From contig QEYB01000533.1 in the NCBI GenBank assembly GCA_017562135.1, positions 124,001-188,000 on the forward strand: a stretch of 64,000 nucleotides of DNA, written 5' to 3'. Each line of letters starts with the position of its first letter. The stretch's first letter is position 1. This stretch comes from Dipylidium caninum (taxonomy: Eukaryota; Platyhelminthes; Cestoda; Cyclophyllidea; Dipylidiidae). Shown piece by piece: positions 1 through 12,227 of the stretch. Position numbers and translations under genes: made by a program. Under the pieces are notes generated by a model. The model had not been told where the DNA came from and did not search any database. It saw only the letters and a program-made list of their open reading frames with translations.

Positions 1-1319
1 ACTAGACAACTGCAGACTGGGCAGAGGGAGATGCCAAAATGCATCTGCAGTCAAAAGTGGAAAACCCTGCCGAATTCATGTCACAAAGAAGGGTGCCGAG
101 GAAGGAGCTGGCAGGACAGAGGAGTCGCGGCCAAGTCAAGTCGAGCGATGGGGCCAAAATGCCCTGTGGAGTGGGTTGGTGTGAAAGACAGGAATTAAAC
201 CAGCTCATTCCACACGAATTGTTAGGACAGGCTGTTCCGCATCCTTGGGTGGACACTTTCGTGGAACCGTCGCTGTAGTTGGCCATCACTTCTGCTACTC
301 CATGGCCAGATTTTAATGACTAACAGTTGGCATACTTGTCGGTCACAGGAGTGCGCCTTTGTTTGAAGGCTCCTTTTCTTTGTTTCGTTGTTTATTTTAG
401 CCCTGTCTTCTCCATTTCACTAGGACTAGAAATCGGTTCAACGGGAAGCGGAGTGAAGAGTTGGACAGGAAGGCACTCCTCAATTAACAGCCAAATTATT
501 ACTTCACCCCAAAATCTAGCAAGGTAAGGCAGACAGTACCGTTGGGAGAGAGGAGATCTCCACACTAATAGACTGAATTTACGACGCCCAAAAATAAACG
601 AGCGTGAAGTCTTGGTAAAGGCGCAGTCCAAGCGAGGTAGATAGACTTTCATACTGACTAAAACCCGTTTGGACAAGAGTTTCTGCGCCATTTACCCGAC
701 AGGTAGCGGTTGTGCACAGCGGATTTTCGACGTCTCATTCATCTCCTCCCTGAACAGGGAGAGAAAATTGAAGAAGTACGGTTGACGAACTTGTCCCAGC
801 GGGTGGGGACGGGGGCCACTGTGATGTAGCGCAGCACAGAAGAGTCAGTGAGTCATTTGGACGATATGGTGATGGTGAGTAACCTACGCTTTAATCGTGA
901 AATTTCCATATAATCGCCCATTTCAGGCGTCCCTGTGTGTGCTGCCTCTCGTCCCAGGCGAGAGTGTACACACACGCACACACTCACAACAGCTCTCGAC
1001 TGACTGCCAAATAGATCAGAATGATGCAGTGTACACATGGGACATTAATCAATGCCAAAGCTTCATGAATGACGACTGACATGTTGAGAGCTTAGAGGAG
1101 TTTAATAAATAGACTTTTGACGAAGACTGGTAGAGAAAAATGGGTGTGGCTGGGGTGTGCCTGACAAGATTTCCTCCAGAGCACAGGGTTTTAACCAGCA
1201 GGTTGACCAATATTTCTCCGTTTTCACTGGTAGAAGAGGGAGAAAAACTCCTCTAATCTATGGGACGGGTTAGCCGTCCTAATCCACTCCATTTTGAGGA
1301 GAGAGCAAAGAAATCCTAC
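1..1319. other. Intronic DNA downstream of the Src SH2 exon, no exon recognised
   Basis: The Src-family gene runs leftward, so this stretch should be the intron after the second SH2 exon. I looked on the minus strand for the SH2-kinase linker and the glycine-rich loop of a tyrosine kinase domain and saw neither. A short CA-rich patch lies near 965-990. The open frames here have no recognisable domain. The kinase exons are presumably beyond the left edge. Confidence 0.5.
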
Positions 1320-4300
1320 CTTGACGCAGGGTGCAATAAGTTGGCAGCAGAGTCCGGATTGGTTTTTCATGTAGTGTTCCACAAGCTGCTGAACGCTGGA
1401 GAAGGGGAGTTGCCGCGAGATGAAGTACCGTCGAACCTCGGGGTTCGTTCTTGAGGGTCGCGATCGTATGCGATAATGTTTCACCACCTCACCGTCACGA
1501 ACTGCAAAAAGACCCGATGTATAGCGTTAACGGTCCTTTCCGATCTCCTACGGTTCACTTTCAACATTAATGGTGCAAAGTTTCCCACCAACATTCTAAC
1601 CCTTCAAACCTCCTCCCTCCAAAATTCCCGTTTCTTAGTCGTAAGTCAACTGGGGGGAGGGCTTCAGTGCCCAACGGAAAAAGCATGTCGGCCTAAGACG
1701 ATTCTACCGAGTCATATGGTTAATTAGCGCAAGGAAAAATCCGAACTTGGTAGAATAAGACGTCTTTGTGCTTGCTACGCCGTGAACAATGGGGAGACAC
1801 TGACACGTAATGAACGAGACGGTCTCGCAAAAAAAGGCAAGGAGTTAAGGTGAGCAGAAGGTGGCGAAAGGTAACTCCACTTCCTCAGAGGCGACGGCGG
1901 TGGAAGGATAGGAAGCTGCGAAAGTCCATGCAAGTGCCGCTCGCGACTGGAATACTCTCCACAGAGGTAACGGAAACAGATTCCAAACCGTATGCAGTTT
2001 AAGAGTGTATTTTATTTTCTGGCAAGTTTGTAAATTGCATGACGAAAGCAGTAATGCTCAAAGCCAGTTTCGATAACGTCTGTTATTCAGTAACTAACTC
2101 CTCCACTTTGTGGAGCATTTAGGAAAACCGTGAAGACGGAGTGGAAGAATTAACAAGGGTAAATAAATGAAAACGGCTGGAAAAGGAGCAAGCATATAAT
2201 TTGTTCCCTCGGTTCAGTGCCGCCCTCTTTTCCCACCTCTTAATAATAATGGTAACAGCAGGACGCACAGGATCATGAGATTTTAAGGCAAGTGGAGACA
2301 GAGCGTTGCACTCCTTTCCACTAGGCAAACCCCCTTGTCTCGAGGAGAGGAAATACAAACGACGAAGATGGTCTTTAATGAAGGACAACTCGGGGAAAGT
2401 GGGGACAAGTTGGAGAAAATAAAGGCGAGTTTAATTGCGCATCTGCGTAACCTGTGAGGGGGAATGTTGTGTGTGTAGGTTATGCGTAAAAAATATCGTA
2501 ACCGTGGGCAGTCATGTGTAAAGGAAATCCACGGGAGAGAACAACCTACTTCGCAGTCTGTGCGAGCAGCGCATCAATTTTGCGAGACGTAAATCATTTT
2601 AAACGAGAAAAAAGTCAGAAGAAAAGACTACCCCGGTATTCCACGATCTCGAGAGATCCCCAATTGATCCCTATTTGGGGGAGGAAGGGGGGGCGACGGC
2701 TGCGGCCACCCCACTTGACGAAATTTTATGCGCCTCATTGGTACCCAAAGAACTTTCGCCATTTCACGGTTACTCCGATTTTCTGATCGACTTCAAAGGA
2801 CTTTCTGAGTAGAAACAATTAGACAGGCCTAGGCGTTCTACCACAAAAAATTTGAATGGTGCGAATCTTCTGGTTTGCCTTGAATTTCTTCCACATGCAA
2901 GTGAGTAGTCACGCAAAGGCGTTTCCCAGAGACCGACATGAATTTATGATCAGACACCACGGGGTCGTGGTTTTAAGCATGCAAACGTTGGCCGGAAAAA
3001 TGATTAAGTGATAAGTGAAAGTATCTCATCATTTGGACAGTCCATTGCCCCACCTCATAGGTAAGGGAGAAGAAGACGCTACCGTCTCAAGGTGGGATAA
3101 GTGGCCAAGGAGATGGCGGAGGAAGACAAGAACACGGTCTCACTGGGCGTAGACAAGCACTAATTTGCTGAAATTCCCGAGATTAAGTGAATATTCATCA
3201 ACGAATAACTGGGACTGCCACTAGCATAAATGTACTATAATAATAACAATTAAAAAGTGCGTTTTCAAAACCCCAAAAAAAGAGGCTCAAGAAATTGCAT
3301 CCCGCGGTCCTAAGCTTCATCCAAGAGCAAAATGAGACTACAGTAATAATAAGTGGGAACAAGTTGCCCGGTGGAAGGCAATAGAAAACTAGGGAATAAC
3401 ATCCACTTCCCTATAGGCTTCAGGCTTCTCTTTTTCCCGATGCAAGTCTACTTTAATAAAAGCATAAATTCATCATTATGACGAGGATGGTGCAGAGTAG
3501 GTCAGGACTAGTATGATCCGGGTAAGGAATCTCAGTACAGATTAAGAAGGGGGTGGAGGTCTTCGGAAAATAGGTGACGGGAATATAAACTGAGGCAGTT
3601 AATGCAAAACAAATGGTAACAACAGTAAGGCAGAATGAAAACTCAACGCCTGCACGTAATAGGTAAAAAAGGTATCCAAACGAATTGCGTAAGCGTCGCC
3701 CTACCTGAAAGTGAATATTCACCGCTTCTCGATTCACTGACTCGAACAAGGAAAGAGCCATGTCCGTTTCGCGGCATCATCAAAACAATTCTCAGCTTCT
3801 AATCGTCGCATGTCACCGAAGTGCCACCTGCAAAACGTGAAAAGGTCACATATAAACCATTTAAACTTAACATGGGAGTGTGAAAGCAGCGCAACGTGAA
3901 ATGTACTCCAATGCTATGTTTTTTTCATCGGTGACAAAATTAGCACCTAGGACGAAGCTTACATTCCTCCCACAATGGTAGGGCATTCATAAGCAGTAAC
4001 TGATAAATCAAGGTTACAAAAAAGGACCAATTAGATCGCTTTGACGCAACACCAGCCTACACCTTAGTATCTTTCGACCTAGTGGACTATGTGGGTGTAA
4101 ATTCAGTGATTTATGAAAAGCCTCGAAATTACAGATAGCAGAAAGGAAAGTAGGTAAACGTACTCGTTTGATTCAAGACTGGTAATAGGAGCGAGATAAT
4201 TGAACGGCACATAGCCCATTTTTCCTGTGGAAACGCATTTGGCGTACCACCAATAGCCCTGCGACCGGTCAATTATGTAGAAATGCTGGCCCTTCAGCAT

Positions 4301-5318
4301 CGAGAGGTCGTCCTCTACTCTAGCTGAGTAGTCGTGTAAGGCGACGTATTTCTGACTCCACCGATGGTATGTTTCCCCGATGGATTGTCTCGGGGCGACT
4401 GGCAATGCTGCCACCGTACTCACAGCGGGGCCATCGGATGGTCGAGAGGGGAGGGCAAAATGACTGGCAGGGGTGGTTTGACAGCTTCCGAAGGCCGCAA
4501 CTGCAGGAGTTATCTGAGTGGTTGTCTGGTTCATCATATTAGATACAGGTGGAAGTGGATTTGAATTGTAGGACACAGAGTGCGCTTGTTTTTGGCGCGC
4601 GAAATGTGTGGACGTGCCATAGGCTGGTTTATGAGGCGAGGTTTCAAGTTTGTTCATAGAAGGGACGTAAATCTTCGGCTTCTGGAAATCAAAATTGGTA
4701 CGAATAGAGAAAGCACTCCGAATTGTTAAATAGATCAGTAGAAATTTCCAATGGTGGTTGTCAAAATAAACGGCAATAAAGCCAGACGAATGTCTAGCAC
4801 AGAAATAAGGAATAGATGTTAGATTTTAAGAAAATGTCACGAGAGAATTTTTTTAGCAGGTTTCTTTGTATTAATGCAAATGCAAAATATACGCTGGTAT
4901 GGGTTGTGTATGAGGACATCAGAGTTCTAATTCTTCCTCAAATTACTCGGTTGTCAGAATGGCAACATTTGACTCATGAAATGCAAAATAAAAACAGAAA
5001 AAAAGCTTAAACGGCAAAACATGTATACGTAGCTATGAATTGCCCATGACTTGGCCAAAAAACATAGTACAAGCACGGGAAGCTACAATACACACTGTAA
5101 CAGATAGTGTCATAAATATACTGTCAAGATAGAATAAAAAGCGTAAAACAACAAAAAAATCTTGCAGTAAAAAAGATAATTCGTCAATGCATGCGAGTTC
5201 CATAAGTGTAACGGAATACCTATTCGCGAACAAAACAAAAAAGAATGAACCCACTAACACCCACACTTTTTGAAGATTTCCATCGAGAATTAGGAGGTTG
5301 AGATATACCATTTCCCAT
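1320..5318 (-). CDS. Src-family non-receptor tyrosine kinase, N-terminal part (myristoylation site, SH3, SH2); partial
   Basis: Membrane-anchored signalling kinase. Exons on the minus strand: 5318-5265, 4681-4164, 3827-3705, 1501-1320. Exon 1 starts MGNGIS, a typical N-myristoylation signal (Gly2, Ser6), and ends SSKS, joining in phase 0 to KPKIYVPS as in Src N-termini. A Ser/Pro/Thr-rich unique region follows to about residue 128. The SH3 domain (about 129-186) shows ALHDYSARVEDDLS, WWYAK and GYVPFNYLAP. The SH2 domain starts WHFGDMRRLEAEN, carries FLVRVSESRSGEYSLS (the FLVRES motif with Glu changed to Val; the phosphotyrosine-binding Arg is kept), then VVKHYRIRS and a C-terminal CCQLIAPC. 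The exon at 3827-3705 needs a one-base correction in the A run at 3782-3785 to stay in frame; with it, phases agree at both ends. The catalytic domain is outside the window. Src family is clear; the paralogue is not. Confidence 0.9.
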
Positions 5319-6295
5319 CTTTGGACGTCGAGGAATTACAAAGGACCGGGGAGCGAACATGTCGGTACCAGGTGGAACACTTGAGTGATTTCCCATGAAT
5401 TTTCAGTTTGTAAGGAAGTGTCTGATATCAATTAGGAAATAAACACTGTTGGAGGCATCGGTGGCGGCCGTGGACTCCAACACGTAAAAAAGTGCCGCCA
5501 CCAGACCCTTAAACATTCTGTGACCCAAAAAAACAAAAAATTACCAAGCCAACTTATACCACATGCACTAACTGTATTTAACACCAATGTTTTAAGCTTT
5601 GCAGGTAAGTGTACAGCACGACTACGAATAAAACGGAATAATGCGATAGTATGTGGTAATGGATATATTTATGGGCTAAACAAGAGTCTTGGCGTAGACC
5701 TGATAAAGCTTACTATAACGTGCAAGTGCGTAGCCCAAAAAATAATTTTTCATTTTTTTGCGGGATCCATTTGTGTTACAAAAATTGGTTAAAAATTTTC
5801 ACGTCACTTTTGATTATGCAGCCATTTGAACGCAAGTAAAAAGATTTATTATTAAATTCATTGCAATATTATAATTACAAGTTAAACATTGAATTTGTTA
5901 AACTCTTTACTTTTTGTTTATATTGCTTTATTTAAGCGGTATGCATTCATTCGAAAGCAAGCAGTCGCGGATTTTCTAAAAATTGACCGCTTAATTATTG
6001 AAGGTGGGCTTTGATATTCTGCTTACAATTAGGTATATTTCTAACTCGCGTAAGGTATTGATCAGAATCCTATTGTTTGAACCATTTTCGTTGGTAAGAA
6101 CACATCACCGAATCAATATTTCCTTCCCTTCATCCTGTGCAGTGCACACTGTGCAATCTTGCACGTTCCCCTCTCATCTGTACTGCAAGAGGCCATAAAG
6201 TCCCTAAAGCCTTCGCCATTTATTTCGCCATTACTCATTCTGTGTCTCCAAATATCCGATTACGCTGCCACTTTTTTTCTCGCATAGATCAAGAA
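5319..6295. promoter_or_regulatory. Divergent intergenic region between the Src-family gene and PP2A-A
   Basis: The two start codons point away from each other and are 977 bp apart, so both promoters, or one shared bidirectional promoter, should lie here. The sequence is AT-rich, especially 5750-5960. On the plus side a pyrimidine tract ending in AG at 6286-6287 precedes the PP2A start by 8 nt, which looks like a splice acceptor for a 5' UTR intron or a spliced leader. I see no clear TATA box or recognisable ORF. Confidence 0.5.
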
Positions 6296-9200
6296 ATGGC
6301 TGACCAGCAACAGGAGGAGGAGAACCTCTTTCCTATTGCTATCCTCATTGATGAGCTGAAAAATGAAGACGTCTCCACACGTCTGGCTAGCTTTAAAAAG
6401 CTTTCAACTATCGCTCTAGCTCTTGAGCCAGAGCGCACTCGCAATGAATTTATCCCCTTCCTCACTGACTCCATTTACGACGAAGATGAGATTCTCTGTG
6501 AACTCGCCGATCAATTAGGCAAATTCGTTCCTCTTGTGGGTGGATCGGAATATGTCTCCTGTTTGTTGCCTCCTTTAGAGGGCCTAGCCTCCACTGAGGA
6601 GACGGTTGTTCGACAAAAAGCTGTGGATACCCTTCGGCTTCTTGCCGGAAGCTTCTCGGACGAGGTAGTCGTTATTCCCACGACTTTTTATTCCCTATTG
6701 TGTTATATATACTTGTTGAAGTTCCTCTTTCATTTCCGGATAAGTTTGGACCAGTTTTAGAACCGCGAGTTATTACTCAACCTGTTATGACCATGACCTT
6801 TAATTTTAATTTAATTATTAGCTATTTTAACACATTCATATGACCCTGCCAGTTTCTGGGGTCTGAAGTAAAAATAGGTCAATGACCTATTTTTAATGGC
6901 TCACGAGGGATTTTGAATGGGTTTTTTGCTGGATGACTTTACTACAGTAATTTAGGGTTCTACCGTATTGAGGTGCTAGATTATGTTTCGTCTCGTTGAC
7001 GAATGAGTCAGTATTATAATATCATCATCCAGTTAGTTCATATTACCCTAAGGCGTTCCCTTTCCTGCAAATTCGTGTTTTTTCGATAAACTGCTTTTAA
7101 TCAAGTAGCTCTTCATGAAATCTACGGCCGTATGAAATTAGATATTCTCTGGGTTAATCAGAAACGCCAGATCGGACTTTTGCATGTAATCACGGGAATT
7201 TTTAAAGTCTTACTCGGCCCGAATTCTTCTGTTAACGGAGATTTACAACTTTTCTCTTGGTGGTTTTATCGTGGAAACCACTTTATCTGTAACAGTTGAC
7301 ATTTCCGCGTATTTTGTATGATTTATAGGACTTAGAGACTCACTTCATCCCGATGATCGAGCGTCTAGCCACTGCGGAGTGGTTCACTAGTCGAATCTCT
7401 GCTTGCGGCCTTTATTCCGCCGTTTACAAACGTGCTTTACCTCAGACTGAAGTAGAGTTGCGGAATCAGTTCCGTCAACTCTGCAACGATGACACTCCTA
7501 TGGTACGCCGTTCGGCCGCCATCAACCTTGGCGAGATGGTCTCCTGTCTGGATTTAAACACGCTCCGTTCAGAATTCCTTCCTCTTCTGGCAAACATCAT
7601 TCAGGCATGCTTTTTAATGATCCAAATTCCTTGGGAGAAGTTACACAATCTTAACTTTGTCGATTACTTCAACTCTTGCAGAAGGATGACCAGGACTCAG
7701 TGCGTCTGTTGGCAGTCACTGCGTTCGTGGCTTTCGCCGAGGCGCTCCCTTCGGAAGATTCGAAAAACTCCCTAATGCCTCTCGTGCGCGAGGCAGTGCA
7801 GGATAAGTCTTGGCGGGTGCGATATCAACTCGCTGATCGTTTAACTGACCTCCAGGCTGCTGTCGGTCCTGCCGTAACCAATGAGTTCCTTGTGGATGTT
7901 TACCAGGTTCTTGCCTCCCTTTTTTGTTTTTCATCAAGTTTGATCTACTTGGTAAATTTCTGATATTTTTTCTTAGTGCATAGTGTTAAAGCGTTCGTCT
8001 TTAATCTGATTGTGATTTCATGTCTTCCTAATTACCCACATCGGATCTTAGTAGCACCGTTTCTAAAGTCGGTTTGATTATTCCCAGTTGGTCTACGTGA
8101 ATTGGTACGAAAGCTCACTTCCGTGTCTAGGACCATTTTATCTAGATTTCCCTCATGTAAACACATCAGAACGTGTAGTGGTTATTTGCGACTTCAGAAT
8201 TCCGTAAGAAGCGATCAATCCAACTGTATGCTCTGCCCACGTAGGCCGCAGTTAGGCTGGAGCAAGAGGACACGTAAATTCGTGCCTACACTTGTCTAAC
8301 TGCGCCTGATCGCATACGTGATGTACAAATTTTATCCAGAACAAGATGTTTGGAAGCATGACGGAAGGGAGTTGTCGTTTTTTTCTTCTGCATTCATCAC
8401 TTTCTTTGTGCCTTTGGTTTGCGCTTATCACCATCGAGAGGTACGGATATTTGTTGAAATATAGTGGTGGGAGGCAACAGTTTTAATGATGGGATTACGT
8501 ATAATCGTGCTTATGCATGCATTTACGTACCCTTCGATAAACATTGCTCTCCATCGACCTTAGTCAGTTTCGTTAACTGCCGCTGTCAAAACTTTGCTTT
8601 CTTTTGTTTCTCTGAATTATCTTCCTTGTTTAAGTGGGAGTTGATAGCAAAACCTATAGTCTATGACGTCTTTTCTCCCGGCATCTCCTTTAAGCCGTAA
8701 CGACTGATTGTGCTCAAAACGTATCCCGATTGGGTGCGTACCAAAAGGTTCGATCATGTCGTTTTCTTCCTGTATACATCAGAGCATCCACACGTGCCAA
8801 CGGTCCGATTGAGGTCATTGTTTTTTTCTCGTGTATTCTTAATTTGGATCCTCGTTCGCGTTTGAAGGTCTTTCACTCATCTTTTTTGTAATTTTACCGC
8901 TTCCTCATTTCTCCCCTGTTTGCTTGCACGTAAGAATTTGGCACTCTGGGTTTTAGGCATCGCATATTACTGTCGTTAACTTGGCAATAAGTAGGGCCCC
9001 TTTTGTCTTTTGCATAACTCTAGTTCACCTGAACTTTTTCATCCAATCAGTATCCTGTCAACTTCCTGCGACGTTTGCCTCTGTTAAGCTATTTTTACGG
9101 ATTTACTTCCATGAAATTGATGCGCTATGATGAATTTTGCTTTCCTTATACTGAGAACTTGAGCGGTCTTTGGCATGCATCCATAATGTTCTTTTATCAA

Positions 9201-12200
9201 TCACACCTCTTGCACAACCATTTTCAACTCGGACCGATTTATATGCTGTGATCTGTGGAGTCTTCTTTTCAGTTATAAAACTTATAGCTCATCTTTGTGT
9301 CAGTTTCTTCCAGATGTCCTCTTGGATATATTTACTGTATGAATCGCTAATTTCGTGCATGCGGCTACCTTTAGGTGGCATAGTGTAATTTTATCTAAAT
9401 CGTCATTAGTTATTATAGTGTTTAGACATTTGGCTGTGTGAACTAAGATGCAATTCTCCTTTTAGGTACTCTATCGGTTTTTTTTCCATTATCATAATTT
9501 GTGAGCCCAGTATTTTTTGCTTTTTCTCTTGTGAAGAAGTAGTATACGCTAAGTTTACAGGTGTCCATGTTTATTTATTAAGTGTGTGCAATGTTCGAAT
9601 TTATAATATACGTTGCAATTACTATCCGTGAAGGAATTAGCACTCTGCCTTCCTGCGCTGCGTGTATTTGTTGGTGAGAGCGTGTCAAGACTCTCTTTCA
9701 TGTGTCGCTGATGGAGCTTGCCAAGACCTTGTCATTTTTTCCCATCTTGTCCAGATTCTCCTTAAAGACGCCGAAGGTGAGGTGCGTGCCGCGGCAGCGG
9801 GGAAGCTGAAGGTCTTTGCTACGGCTTTGGCACCTTCGGAGGTGCGTGTGTCAATTATCATGAAGACTCTCTTGCCCATCGTTCGTGAGATGGTGAGTGA
9901 GACGAATATGCAGGTGAAGACTGCTCTTGCCGGTGTAATCATGGCTCTGGCTCCTCTCCTTGGCAAGGAGAACACTATCGAGCACCTCCTACCCATGTTC
10001 TTGGTTCAACTTAAGGATGAAAATCCCGATGTGAGTTCGGCTAGAGCATCCTCGATGTACTTTGCCATTTTCAGCCCTTGCTTTAGTCCATTTTATATCG
10101 TGAGTGGACAATTGTACGTCCTACTAAACGACTTTTTCAAATCAACTTTACTAAGCGGAATCTGTGTTTGGAGTGTGGACCAACCACTACGGCAAACTAG
10201 AACGTGATAGGGACTCTGTATTTCTAGACGGCTTTTTAGTGTGTCTAGCCCTCTGTTAATGCGTCTTTAAGTATAGTTTTAAACGAGGAAAAGCCTCAGT
10301 GTCAATATCAGCACCAGTGTTGACATATGGTTTTGAAATGGGCGTCAGAGATATTCCCTGCCGCAGATTTGGAATATTCAAATCCATTTTTTGTGGTATT
10401 GTCACTGGTAACAGGGACACTTGACGCCCTAGTATTGAGCGTGTAGCCCCAAGTAACCCGTGAAGCTTTGTCCTCATACAGTTTGTAGTGATTATAAAAT
10501 TCGTCTTTCGCTGTGCGATTCCGACGCGTACTAGTCAGGTCGTGTAACCACAACTCAGCTGACAAGCGCAAGTAATGAAAAGACGTGATGAACTGAGGAA
10601 CTTCAGTCAGAGGTGGTTTCGACCGTGTTTTCCCCCTTTCTGATGTGAAAATGTTGGGTCAGTAGGTGTGTTGCTAATTTTCGTGTGTGCATGCTGTAGG
10701 TGCGCTTGAGCATAATCTCCAACCTGGAGTGTGTGAACCAGGTGATGGGGATAACCCAACTAAGTCAGTCCTTGTTGCCTGCTATTGTGGAGTTGGCGGA
10801 AGACTCGAAGTGGCGCGTGCGGCTCGCCATCATCGAGTATATGCCTTTGCTCGCCAGCCAGCTAGGCATCCAGTGCTTCAACGAACAACTCACCAACCTT
10901 TCTCTCAACTGGCTCGTTGACCACGTCTATGCGGTGCGTGAAGCTGCCGTTTCTAATCTACGCAATCTTATGGACAAGTTCGGCATTGAATGGGCCAATT
11001 CCCAGGTGGTGCCCAAGGTAGGTCCACAATTCTTCTTATCTCGGCAGCAGATGGGTTCCGGTGCTTACTTCCCTATATTATCACTTTCCTTACACATGCA
11101 ATGCCCGCTCTAGGGTGTGTTCATCCTTAATTTACTCCTCTGGTTTTGCGTCTGTGCTGTTGCTGTGCTGCTTTGATTTATCCACTGATACCCCACCATA
11201 CGTAATGTTTGACGTGAAATCCACTTTCCCATTGGTCACCATCCCGGCCTTTATTTTCCCAGTTATTATCTCTCCCAAGTCTAGTTTTTGAGACCATAAT
11301 AAGGATGCTTGAAGTACGATGGAACAATGAAATTGTTCTGGTCATGTCGATTATTTGCTCATGAGTCTTGGCCTTTCCTTTAGTTGATCCAGTTGGCAAG
11401 CGATCCGAACTACCTGCATCGGATGATCTGCCTAGCGGCGCTGCGTGAGCTAGGAGAGGCGGACATCTGTCACCCCGAGATGTTGCCCAAGAGTCTGCTG
11501 CCTACCATCACTCAGCTCAGCGCCGATGCCGTCCCCAATGTCAGGTTCAAGGTGGGTGCCATCTTCATTTGTTGAGAAGCACTTTGGTTGACCTACTGTT
11601 TAGTCCTCAAACTCTTTCTTGCTTTGCCTTGGGACGACGGCACCCCGACTAAAATTAAGACGCGTTTTCGACATTGATTATTCACCAGCAATTTTTTGTC
11701 AGTGTTCACCAAAGCTCAACTTGCATTTCGATGACACTTGATTTGCGCGTTTCCTGTGAGTCACAAATGATTGTATTTAGCAATTACAATAGTCTTTTGG
11801 CTGCGTTTGTACTGCCTTGCAATTTGTTTTTATACGTTTAGTTAGACTCGCGTGACTCCACTAACGCATCTTGTACTTGCGCGTGTTCTTTGGTGCTCTT
11901 ATGTGCTTCGAAAGCATTTCCTTTTTTGACACGTCTACTTGCTGATGGGAAGAGGAGAGGCAGGCGTTAAAGTTGCCCGTGTGGCCATTTTCTGGCCAAT
12001 ACGAGGCCCTACTTGCACACGTCGACTCCTCCGTTTTGCACTCAACCCTCTTGTTGCCCTTCGGCAAGGTTGCTCAAGTGCTGGGTAAGCTGGCTCCCTT
12101 CCTGGACAGCAACGCGATGCAGAACTACGTGAAGCCGACTTTGGAGAAGTTGGGCACCGACTCCGATGCAGACGTCATCTTCTACGCCAAGGAGGCCTAT

Positions 12201-12227
12201 GAGTCACTCGCTGTTGCTGCGCGATGA
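6296..12227 (+). CDS. PPP2R1A: PP2A 65 kDa regulatory subunit A (PR65 scaffold, HEAT repeats)
   Basis: Scaffold of protein phosphatase 2A. Its HEAT-repeat superhelix holds the catalytic C subunit and the variable B subunit. Seven exons: 6296-6664, 7329-7604, 7682-7906, 9755-10030, 10700-11017, 11384-11551, 12069-12227. All lengths are multiples of three, so every intron is phase 0. The product is 596 aa, against 589 for human PR65-alpha. Recognisable blocks in order: [133 protein letters not shown] and VKPTLEKL. The start is the first ATG in frame with the family N-terminus, 8 nt after an acceptor-like AG. Intron 2 appears to use a GC donor. An ATTAAA lies about 300 nt past the stop. Complete and intact. 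Confidence 0.97.

Noticed and set aside
1..1319. Search for Src kinase-domain exons
   Set aside because: No glycine loop, VAIK, HRDL or DFG-like stretch seen on the minus strand; the catalytic exons must lie outside the window.
5033..5311. 92-codon minus-strand frame overlapping the Src first exon
   Set aside because: It is in a different frame from the MGNGIS exon, has no domain, and is a chance frame in AT-rich DNA.
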